Below, in pieces: positions 16,930-23,920 of a DNA stretch of 64,000 nt (position 1 is the first letter of the stretch; each line of letters starts with the position of its first letter). The notes under the pieces were generated by a model. It did not search any database and was not told the origin of the DNA. It saw only the letters and a list, made by a program, of their open reading frames with translations. This stretch comes from Paludibaculum fermentans (GTDB lineage: Bacteria; Acidobacteriota; Terriglobia; Bryobacterales; Bryobacteraceae), in contig NZ_CP063849.1 in the NCBI RefSeq assembly GCF_015277775.1, positions 2,418,001 through 2,482,000 of the forward strand, written 5' to 3'. A program made the position numbers and the translations under genes.

Positions 16930-18201
16930 ATGGCATCGCACCGCAGACGCTTCCTGCAATACGGAGCCGGCCCTCTTCTCTACCCCCTGCTCGGCCATAG
17001 TTCGGCCGCCCCCACCGCCGCCGGCGATCTCTACTTTCCGCCCCCGGACGCGCATGGCGGATGGCGGACCCTCTCCGGCGCGGACCACATCCGCAGGACC
17101 GCCGGCATGGACCTCGACCGGCTCCATCAGGCCTTCCGCTACACCGCCACCACCAGCCAGCACGGCGGCCTGCTCGTCGTCCGCAAAGGCTGGCTGCTCT
17201 ACGAACGCTACTTCGGCCGCGCCGCTCGCGACGTCACCCCCAACATGTACTCCGTGGGCAAAACCGTCACCAGCCTCTGCTGCGGCATCCTGCTCGACGA
17301 GCACCGCGACCGCCTCCCCAAGGGCCTGGACCAGGAGGTCTTCACCGAAACCTACCTCCCTGAGTCCTTCCCCCTGGCCGACCCGCGCCAGGCCGGCATC
17401 AAACTCGGCCACCTCCTCACCATGACCTCCGGCATGCGCGAGGGCAACTCCGGCATCGTCCGCGGAGAGGTCGTCAAACTGGATCCCCAGCCGCCCGCCG
17501 CCAAACTCGACCAGGATCAGGCCGCCCTCCGCGCGCCCATGTGGACCCATCCGGGCGGCGGCTACAGCTACTCCTCCCAGGGCGTCCACGTCGTCTCCAT
17601 CCTCATGCGCCGCATCCTCGGCATGGAACTCCAGGCCTACTTCGACCAGAAGATCGCCAGGCCCCTCGGCTTCGGCGGCTGGGGCTACGCCCAGAACACC
17701 CCCGCCGGCCGCCTGCCCCACACACCCGGCGGAGCCGGCCTGGCTCTCCGCGCCACCGATGCCCTCCGCTACGGCTACCTCCTGCTCCGCCAGGGCAACT
17801 GGCTCGGCAAACAACTCATCCCCCGCGCCTACATGGACCTCTGCCGCCAGCCCTCCCCCTACAACCCCCACTCGCCCTATAGCCTCCAGTTCGAGGTGAA
17901 CGCCGACGGCCACGTCTTCGGAGCCCCGCCCGATACCTTCTTCAAGTCAGGAGCCGGCGGCTTCTGCCTCTATGCCGTCCCGTCGCTCGACCTGGTCGTC
18001 TACAAACTCGCCTCCGTCACCCGGCCCGGCGCCAACCCCATGCCCTACGACCTGGGCTTCGGAGGCAACACCGCAAAGACCGACGAGACCCGCGACCACT
18101 GGCAGCCCGGCCCCGGAGACCAGTTCCACGACGGCCCCATCAATGGCGACGCCGCCACACGCCGCACCCTGGAGATGGTCATCGCCGCCATCGTCGGCTG
18201 A
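16930..18201 (+). CDS. Tat-exported serine hydrolase, class C beta-lactamase family
   Basis: 423 residues from the ATG at 16930. It begins with a twin-arginine-like leader (MASHRRRFLQYGAG). The SxxK catalytic motif is MYSVGKTV, where Ser acts as nucleophile and Lys as base. YSYSSQG supplies the Tyr-x-Asn/Ser-like element of the family, and LLTMTSGM is the usual following block. The fold is shared by class C beta-lactamases, DD-peptidases and EstB-type esterases; no specific substrate can be read. It follows the aqpZ terminator by ~90 bp and precedes a beta-propeller gene by 16 bp, so C, propeller and the next gene probably form an operon. Rich in C-ending codons. Confidence 0.88.
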   Translation: MASHRRRFLQYGAGPLLYPLLGHSSAAPTAAGDLYFPPPDAHGGWRTLSGADHIRRTAGMDLDRLHQAFRYTATTSQHGGLLVVRKGWLLYERYFGRAARDVTPNMYSVGKTVTSLCCGILLDEHRDRLPKGLDQEVFTETYLPESFPLADPRQAGIKLGHLLTMTSGMREGNSGIVRGEVVKLDPQPPAAKLDQDQAALRAPMWTHPGGGYSYSSQGVHVVSILMRRILGMELQAYFDQKIARPLGFGGWGYAQNTPAGRLPHTPGGAGLALRATDALRYGYLLLRQGNWLGKQLIPRAYMDLCRQPSPYNPHSPYSLQFEVNADGHVFGAPPDTFFKSGAGGFCLYAVPSLDLVVYKLASVTRPGANPMPYDLGFGGNTAKTDETRDHWQPGPGDQFHDGPINGDAATRRTLEMVIAAIVG

Positions 18202-18217
18202 TCCGCCATACACCTCA

Positions 18218-19210
18218 ATGCCCTCCGCAAAATGGATCCCCCTGTTGGCGATGCTCCCCTGCGCCATCGCCGCCCAATACACCCTCTACACCTGCATGGT
18301 CACGTCGAAAGGCTATGTCGTCGGAGCCAAACTCCCGCCCAGCGGCATCTTCCGCAAAGCCCCCAACGGTGGGTGGCGGCACGCCGGCTACAACCACCCC
18401 TTCCTCAGCGCCCTCGACTTCGATCCGCGGAACCCGTCGGTCCTCTACGTCGCCGCCGGCAACGGCCTCATCCAGGTCACCGGCCAGGGCGAACATTGGA
18501 AGATCCTCACCGGCAGCGATGTCACCGAGCTGATGGATGTCTCGGTCGACCGCAATGCCCCCGCCGACATCTACTTCAGCCACACCCGCGGCATTCGCGT
18601 CACCCACGACGGCGGCGCCACCTGGCACGACGCCAGTGCCGGTCTGCATCGTAAGTACACCATGGCCGTCCGCGTCGACCGGCAGCGCAAGGGCGTCCTC
18701 CTCGCCGGCAACGAGGAAGGCATCTTCCGCAGCGAGGATGGCGGCCAGTCCTGGAAGCTCGCCGGAGCCGCCGGCTACCAGGCCCTCCACCTGGAACAGT
18801 CTCCGCACGACCCCTGCCGCTGGCTCGCCTCCACCCAGGGCGGAGGCCTCTTCGCCTCCACTGACTGCGGCGTCACCTTCGAAAGCAACGGCAGCCTCGC
18901 CGTCGACCGCAACCTCTCTGACATCGCCTTCGACCCCGCCTCGCCCAACCGCATCGCCGTCGCCGGCTGGGGTCTCGGCGTCATGCTCTCTGAGGACGCA
19001 GGCAAGACCTGGCAGGGCCGCAACACGGGCCTGCCCACCACCAGCGTCTGGAGCGTCTCCTTCGACCCCTCCACGCCCGGCCGCCTCTACGCCGGAGTCC
19101 ACGAAGAGGCCCTCTACGTCTCCCAGAACTACGGCCGCACCTGGACCAAGGACGGCCTCGAAGGCAGCCGCGTCTTCCGCCTGCGCTTCGTTCCGGAGGT
19201 GCAGCCGTGA
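18218..19210 (+). CDS. Secreted BNR/sortilin-type beta-propeller protein
   Basis: 330 residues from the ATG at 18218, with a signal peptide (KWIPLLAMLPCAIAAQ). Several Asp-box/BNR repeats are seen: THDGGATWHDA, SEDGGQSWKLA, STDCGVTFES, SEDAGKTWQGR and SQNYGRTWTKD, each on a predicted propeller blade. This architecture occurs in sialidase-like and VPS10/photosystem-stability-type propellers. The catalytic residues of true sialidases are not evident, so a binding or structural role is more likely. The stop overlaps the GTG of the next gene by 4 nt, so the two are coupled. Confidence 0.85.
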   Translation: MPSAKWIPLLAMLPCAIAAQYTLYTCMVTSKGYVVGAKLPPSGIFRKAPNGGWRHAGYNHPFLSALDFDPRNPSVLYVAAGNGLIQVTGQGEHWKILTGSDVTELMDVSVDRNAPADIYFSHTRGIRVTHDGGATWHDASAGLHRKYTMAVRVDRQRKGVLLAGNEEGIFRSEDGGQSWKLAGAAGYQALHLEQSPHDPCRWLASTQGGGLFASTDCGVTFESNGSLAVDRNLSDIAFDPASPNRIAVAGWGLGVMLSEDAGKTWQGRNTGLPTTSVWSVSFDPSTPGRLYAGVHEEALYVSQNYGRTWTKDGLEGSRVFRLRFVPEVQP

Positions 19211-20961
19211 CGCTCCGCCTCGCCGCCCTCCTCCTGCTCGGCCTGCAACTGCACGCCGCTGCCCCGCCCTTCCCCCAGCGGGTCCGGCAGATCATCAACG
19301 CCTTCGCGCACCCCGCCACCCCCGCGCCCCTCAGCTACTCCAACATCGCGGCGAAGCTCAAGCTCCATGAGAGTCCGGCCGAATGCTCCAGCCGCCTCCA
19401 GGAACTGCTCGCGGAAGGCCCGTCCGGCGACATGTTCTGGATGTTCCCTGTCACCGCCATCGCCTACCTCGATCAGGGTCAGCTCTCCGAGCCCGCCCGC
19501 CAGGCCATGCGCCAGTCCCTGAAGACCTACATGCCTTATCGCGGCGATACCGAGAACCATTGGCTGCTCTACTACACCTGCCTCTATCTCATGGCCCAGC
19601 AGTGGCCGGACCTCACCGCCGATCAGTGGTTCACCGGCAAGTCTTCTCAGGAGAACCTGCGCGAGGCCGCCGGCTGGATCGAATCGTGGGTTAAGCTCAC
19701 CACCACGCGCGGCCAGGGCGAGTACGACAGCCCCCACTACATGGGCGTCTACCTGCTCCCCATGTCCTATCTCGCCGAATGGGCCCACGACCCCGCCATG
19801 AAGCGGCGCGCCACCATGATGCTCGACTACCTCATCGCCGACTACGCGGCCGAAAGCCTCGACGGCGTCTACGTCGGAGCCCACTCACGCGTGTACGACA
19901 ACGGCGCCGTGGAGAAGTGGAACAACGTCTCCAGCGACTTCGGCTGGCTCTGGTTCGGCCAGGGCTACCCGCTCCCCTCGCCCAGCAGCTTCCTCCTCTT
20001 CTATACGCTGGCCAACGCTTACGAGCCCCCGGCTATCCTCCAACAGATCGCCACCGACCGCAGCCAGCCCTACACCCACTACGAACGCAAGCGCACCCGG
20101 AACCGCTGGCGCTTCTACGACGAACTCCACGGGCCGGTCTACAAGACCACCTACATGCGCCGCGAGTACGCCGTCAGCTCCGACCAGGGTGGCACCCTGC
20201 AGCCCATCCAGGAGCACTCCTGGGACGTCACCTGGCACGTGCCCGATCCGCGCGGCGTCCAGAACACCCTCTTCTCCCTGCACCCCTATTCGTCACTCCG
20301 GGAACTGCAGACCTACTTCACCTTCCCACCCGACCAGGGCGTCGCCGAAGTAGTCAGCTCCAAGAAGAGCTACGACTCGCCGGACAAGTTCGTCGGCGGC
20401 TCGCCCTATGAGCAGATCTTCCAGGACCAGGACTCCGTCATCGTCCTCTACGACATCCCGCCCGGCACGCGCTTCCCTCACATCAACGGCTTCTTCTCCA
20501 AGGATCTGGCCGAGGTGCGCGAAGACCCGTCAGGCTGGATCTTCGCCCGCGGCGGCGACGCCCTCATCGCCTGCCGTCCCTTGCAGCCCTACGCCTGGAG
20601 GTCCATCGAAGGTGGTGGCCGCCGCCTCTTCAGCCCGCACCTCCGGAACGGCATGGTGGTCCAGGTCGCCGCGCGCTCCGAGTTCAAGGATATGGACGCG
20701 TTCCGGCAGGCTATCCTCGCCCTGCGCTTGGAATTCAAACTCGACCCCGTTCCGACAGCCCGCTTCCGATCCCTGCGCGGCAAGACCCTGCAATGCACTT
20801 ACGGCCAGCCGCCCAGCGTCAACGGCGCTCCGGTCGACTATGGGAAATGGCCCCTCTTCGGCGGGCCCTTCCTGGAGGCCCCGGTCGACTCGCAGCAGCT
20901 CCTGCTCAAGCACGGCGCCGCGCGCCGCAAGCTGGACTTCCGCACGCTCACCGTTCAGTGA
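19207..20961 (+). CDS. Large secreted protein of unknown function, probably an alpha/alpha-toroid
   Basis: 584 residues from a GTG at 19207 overlapping the propeller stop (GTGA). Signal peptide LRLAALLLLGLQLHAA. The middle contains aromatic, helical blocks (TENHWLLYYTCLYLMAQQW, YDSPHYMGVYLLPMSYLAEW, NNVSSDFGWLWFGQGY) of a kind seen in alpha/alpha-toroid polysaccharide lyases and hydrolases. The C-terminal third is beta-rich, as in heparinase-type lyases. No catalytic signature is certain, so lyase activity is only a suggestion. The gene ends 9 bp from the convergent rhamnose mutarotase gene. Confidence 0.8.
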   Translation: MTLRLAALLLLGLQLHAAAPPFPQRVRQIINAFAHPATPAPLSYSNIAAKLKLHESPAECSSRLQELLAEGPSGDMFWMFPVTAIAYLDQGQLSEPARQAMRQSLKTYMPYRGDTENHWLLYYTCLYLMAQQWPDLTADQWFTGKSSQENLREAAGWIESWVKLTTTRGQGEYDSPHYMGVYLLPMSYLAEWAHDPAMKRRATMMLDYLIADYAAESLDGVYVGAHSRVYDNGAVEKWNNVSSDFGWLWFGQGYPLPSPSSFLLFYTLANAYEPPAILQQIATDRSQPYTHYERKRTRNRWRFYDELHGPVYKTTYMRREYAVSSDQGGTLQPIQEHSWDVTWHVPDPRGVQNTLFSLHPYSSLRELQTYFTFPPDQGVAEVVSSKKSYDSPDKFVGGSPYEQIFQDQDSVIVLYDIPPGTRFPHINGFFSKDLAEVREDPSGWIFARGGDALIACRPLQPYAWRSIEGGGRRLFSPHLRNGMVVQVAARSEFKDMDAFRQAILALRLEFKLDPVPTARFRSLRGKTLQCTYGQPPSVNGAPVDYGKWPLFGGPFLEAPVDSQQLLLKHGAARRKLDFRTLTVQ

Positions 20962-20970
20962 CGCGCGCCG

Positions 20971-21294
20971 TCAGTCGAGGTGGAAGACCTCCTCCATTTC
21001 GGCCCACCAGGCCCCGTCCTTCCGGCCCGGCAGCGGGCTCTGCATCGGCATCATCAGCGCCCACCATCTCTGTGTGGCCGGGTCCGCCGCCATCCGCGCC
21101 ATATCGGCGTCGAAGTCCGTGCCGTCGTATTCGAAGTAGCTGAACAGCGTGCAGTCGCGCAGGTAGATCGAGTAGTTGCGGATGTGGCACAGCTGGATCA
21201 TCTCGAGCACCTCCGGCCACACCGCCGCATGCTGCTTCCGGTACTCCAACTCCGCCTCAGGCTTCAGCCCGATCGCCATCCCGTAGCGTGTCAT
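20971..21294 (-). CDS. rhaM: L-rhamnose mutarotase
   Basis: 107 residues from the ATG at 21294; GGAG is a few bases upstream. Typical RhaM/RhaU (YiiL) sequence: MTRYGMAIGLKPEAELEYRK, then HAAVWPEVLEMIQLCHIRNYS, LFSYFEYDG and the C-terminal WWALMMPMQ. It interconverts the alpha and beta anomers of L-rhamnose (EC 5.1.3.32) in the cytoplasm so that the isomerase can use it; the conserved His of the HAxVWPE block is the expected catalytic residue. It lies 13 bp after the URO-D-family gene, the third gene of an operon headed by an alpha-L-fucosidase, which fits 6-deoxyhexose breakdown. The rhamnose isomerase and kinase are not in this window. Confidence 0.93.
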   Translation of the reverse strand: MTRYGMAIGLKPEAELEYRKQHAAVWPEVLEMIQLCHIRNYSIYLRDCTLFSYFEYDGTDFDADMARMAADPATQRWWALMMPMQSPLPGRKDGAWWAEMEEVFHLD

Positions 21295-21307
21295 CTCGTC
21301 TCCGTCC

Positions 21308-22477
21308 TCAATGCACATCCTCCAGGTCGTACTCGCCCAGTTGCAGCGGGTACACCCCATGCTTGCGCACCAACTGGACGACGTAGTCGTAGCTCTCACC
21401 CGGCACGTTCGACGGTACCGAATGGTCCGACTGGAAGATGAAGCCGCCGCCCTTGGCCGCATTCAGCTTCCTCAGCACGGCGGCCCGCAACTCGTGCCGG
21501 TCGCCCGCCGCCCAAAGCTGCACGTCCATATTCCCGCAGAAGCCGATGCCGTGACCGTACTTGCGCCGCAGGTCCACGACATCGAGCCCCGCCTTCGCTT
21601 CCAGCGGATTGTAGGCGTCCACCCCAATCTCGATGAAGTCCTCGAAGATCCGGCTGACGTTGCCGCAGCCGTGGTAGATCACCGGCAGCCCGTGGCTGTG
21701 GCACTCGTCGATCATCGCCTTCACGCCCGGCTTGAAGTGGTCCCGCCAGAACGCCGGCGAGAACAGCATGCCCTTCTTATAGGCAACGTCGCCCCAGATC
21801 ACGACGCCCGCCAGCCGACCCTGTGCCGCCTGCATCTGCCCTCGCAGCAGCCCGAGATTGAACTCGTGCAACCGGTCCACGAACTGCGCGATGGCATCCG
21901 GGAACTGCCCCATCCAAAGCATCACGTTTTCCGGGCCGATGATGCGCCACAGCATCTCGTGCGCCTCGCAGACTGAGCCGAAGACCGGGAAGTCCTCATA
22001 CACCGCGCCCACGCGCTCGACAAAGGCAGCGACGTTCCGCTCGAACCCGTCCCCCACACCGTTGATCTGGTCATCCCCCGCGGCGAAGTACCGCCGTTCG
22101 TCGAACGGGTCGTCAAACTCGAAGTCCTCCAGGTGCTTGACGGTGGTCGCCTCAAACGCCAGAAAGGCCGGCATCGCCTGGTCGAACTTCTTGCGGATCG
22201 TGGCCCCGAAACCCGTGCGCACCGTCACCTCATTCGCACAGTCTCGCAGGATCTCGAACGGCCGGATGTGCGGATCCATATTCGGACTCACCACCTGCCA
22301 GTCGAGATCGTAGTAGCGGTAGATATCGGCATCGGCGGCCAAACCAAGTTCCGCTCGCCAGCGTGACAGGAAGCCGCCCCAGAAGAAGTCGCTCACCGGA
22401 ACACGATCCGGTTCCTGGTGCCGCAGAGCCTTGTTCATGCGGTCGAGCTTCAGCAGGCAATTCTGGGTTCGCTGCAT
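21308..22477 (-). CDS. Uroporphyrinogen-decarboxylase-family (MtaA/CmuA-like) protein
   Basis: 389 residues, a complete TIM-barrel of the URO-D superfamily: LRHQEPDRVPVSDFFWGG at the start, IWGDVAYKKGMLFSP, then VIYHGCGNVSRIFEDFIEIGVDAYNPLEAKAG (first part given) and GFCGNMDVQ. The HGCGN segment is where the corrinoid methyltransferases of this superfamily carry His-x-Cys zinc ligands. It is not a heme-pathway HemE by context: it sits 9 bp behind a fucosidase and 13 bp before rhamnose mutarotase. A role in handling methylated deoxysugars or another methyl transfer is possible but unproven. Confidence 0.85.
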   Translation of the reverse strand: MQRTQNCLLKLDRMNKALRHQEPDRVPVSDFFWGGFLSRWRAELGLAADADIYRYYDLDWQVVSPNMDPHIRPFEILRDCANEVTVRTGFGATIRKKFDQAMPAFLAFEATTVKHLEDFEFDDPFDERRYFAAGDDQINGVGDGFERNVAAFVERVGAVYEDFPVFGSVCEAHEMLWRIIGPENVMLWMGQFPDAIAQFVDRLHEFNLGLLRGQMQAAQGRLAGVVIWGDVAYKKGMLFSPAFWRDHFKPGVKAMIDECHSHGLPVIYHGCGNVSRIFEDFIEIGVDAYNPLEAKAGLDVVDLRRKYGHGIGFCGNMDVQLWAAGDRHELRAAVLRKLNAAKGGGFIFQSDHSVPSNVPGESYDYVVQLVRKHGVYPLQLGEYDLEDVH

Positions 22478-22486
22478 GGACCACCT

Positions 22487-23809
22487 CTATCGGGGAGAGA
22501 GGGAACCGGCGTCGCCGTCGAGTTCGAGCTTGACGATGGTGTCCACCGCCCCGCGTTGAGCAGCAGGCACACTGACGCGAATCCCTGTCGCGGTCTGCTT
22601 CACTTCCGCCTGGCCCGTTCCCGAAAGCAGGCTGTGCCGCACGATCTTCAGGGGAATTGCGGGTAGTTCAATGCTCTCCGCCGGCCAGCGCAGAATGTGC
22701 AGGTAGATGGCGTTGCCTTTGTGCGTGCTGCCGCCCCACCACGCGCCTTCCGCCAATGCGAAACCTTCCGCGTGAGCCGGCCGCTTCTTCTCATCCGGAG
22801 CCACGAACGGTCCGCCGCGAGTGGCGTAGATGCTCTCGCCATACTTCTTCAGGAACTCGCCCATCTCCCGCAACCGCGCCGCATGCGTAGGTTCGATGAG
22901 TCCATCCGGTCTCGGCCCCACATTGAACAGCAGATTGCCGTCGCCGATCGCGCAGCACACTAGGCCACGCAAACACTCCTCTGTGGAACGCAGCTTGTCG
23001 TTCGGGTTGTAAGCCCACTGCTGGCCCACCGTGGCGCAAGTCTCCCAAGGACGGTTGTTCTGGAACATTCCGATGCGCTGCTCCGGAGTGTCGTTATCCG
23101 CGGGCAAGCCGGCGCGATTGTTGATGATCAGTTCCGGCTCCAGCTCCCGCATCATCTTCAACAGGCGCGGAGCATCCCAATCGGCAGCCTTCCCGCCCAA
23201 CCCGTCAAAGAACCACATCTTTGTCGGCCCGTACCCTGTGAGCAGTTCGCGAACCTGTCCATGCAGATACTCGATGTACTTCGCATGAGCCGCCCCATTG
23301 CGGTAATCCGGATGATGCCAGTCAGGCTGCGAATAGTAAACGCCCCAATCGAGTCCACCGCGCCGGCAGGCGTCGGAGAGCATCCGCACAATATCCTTCC
23401 CGTAAGCGCACCGAGGACTGGTGATCTTGTAGTCAGTCAGCGTAGAATTGAAGTTGCAGAAGCCGTCGTGGTGCTTCGTGGTGAACACCAGATACTTCAT
23501 GCCCGAGTCCTTCGCCAATTGGACCCACTCATCCGGGTCGAATTTGACGGGATCGAACATTCGGTAGAGATTGTCGTAAACTTCAACCGGAACATTTCCA
23601 GTTTTAGTTTCTGTTCGTCCTCTCCGTTCACCGCCGCGCGACCATCCGATCTCCGTGCCCACAATACTCACGGGACCCCAGTGAATAAACATCCCGAAGC
23701 GGTGGTCCTTCCAGCGCTCCACCGCGGCCCGGGGGGCGCCCGGGTCAGGGCCCTCCTGGGCGGGCAACGTCAGGACCAACGGGAAAGTACAGAATGTTCG
23801 GCGTTTCAT
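22487..23809 (-). CDS. Alpha-L-fucosidase, GH29
   Basis: 440 residues. It begins MKRRTFCTFPLVLTLPA, a short export signal with basic start. GH29 features: RFGMFIHWG (~38-45), VFTTKHHDGF (~108-117), the SPRCAYGKDIV block and KMWFFDGL, in which the Asp (~202) is the expected nucleophile of the retaining mechanism. LLFNVGPRPDGLI is the conserved C-terminal block. It removes terminal alpha-L-fucose from glycans, probably in the periplasm. First gene of an operon with the URO-D-family protein and rhamnose mutarotase. It starts after the terminator at 23863, and an inverted repeat lies just upstream of its ATG. Confidence 0.93.
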   Translation of the reverse strand: MKRRTFCTFPLVLTLPAQEGPDPGAPRAAVERWKDHRFGMFIHWGPVSIVGTEIGWSRGGERRGRTETKTGNVPVEVYDNLYRMFDPVKFDPDEWVQLAKDSGMKYLVFTTKHHDGFCNFNSTLTDYKITSPRCAYGKDIVRMLSDACRRGGLDWGVYYSQPDWHHPDYRNGAAHAKYIEYLHGQVRELLTGYGPTKMWFFDGLGGKAADWDAPRLLKMMRELEPELIINNRAGLPADNDTPEQRIGMFQNNRPWETCATVGQQWAYNPNDKLRSTEECLRGLVCCAIGDGNLLFNVGPRPDGLIEPTHAARLREMGEFLKKYGESIYATRGGPFVAPDEKKRPAHAEGFALAEGAWWGGSTHKGNAIYLHILRWPAESIELPAIPLKIVRHSLLSGTGQAEVKQTATGIRVSVPAAQRGAVDTIVKLELDGDAGSLSPR

Positions 23810-23810
23810 C

Positions 23811-23831
23811 GATAAGCGCGATGAGCTTATC
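23811..23831 (-). promoter_or_regulatory. Inverted repeat over the ribosome-binding region of the fucosidase operon
   Basis: GATAAGC (23811-23817), 7-nt spacer, GCTTATC (23825-23831), a perfect dyad starting 2 nt upstream of the fucosidase ATG. It could be an operator near a weak promoter (TTGACT, 17 nt, TAAGCT on the minus strand) or an RNA stem affecting initiation. No standard Shine-Dalgarno is seen, so the ribosome-binding site itself must lie within it or be weak. Confidence 0.4.
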
Positions 23832-23862
23832 CCACCCGTCCAGCGCAGTCAACCGCAACAGA

Positions 23863-23897
23863 CGAGAAGGGAGGCTGCCGGGCAGCCTCCCTTCTCG
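23863..23897 (-). terminator. Intrinsic terminator between TonB receptor and fucosidase operon
   Basis: A 17-bp perfect inverted repeat, CGAGAAGGGAGGCTGCC (23863-23879) and its complement (23881-23897), with a single central base; in RNA the innermost pairs open to form the loop. It lies 24 bp after the receptor stop and before the fucosidase start, both on the minus strand. Confidence 0.85.
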
Positions 23898-23920
23898 CCT
23901 TCGGGTTGTGGGGTCTATCT

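Noticed and set aside
15295-18201. A single 968-residue protein-coding gene
   Set aside because: Its middle third lies out of frame over aqpZ and reads as Arg/His/Pro-rich nonsense; the N- and C-terminal parts belong to two separate families with their own starts.
18218-19210. True sialidase
   Set aside because: Asp-box repeats are clear but the Arg triad and Tyr/Glu catalytic pair of sialidases are not recognisable.
21308-22477. hemE, uroporphyrinogen decarboxylase of heme synthesis
   Set aside because: It has the divergent HGCGN-type centre of the methyltransferase branch and sits in a sugar operon rather than among heme genes.
23800-23900. Origin of replication at the GC-skew change
   Set aside because: TTATCCCAC near 23828 is only a poor DnaA-box match, no AT-rich unwinding region is present, and dnaA or dnaN is absent.
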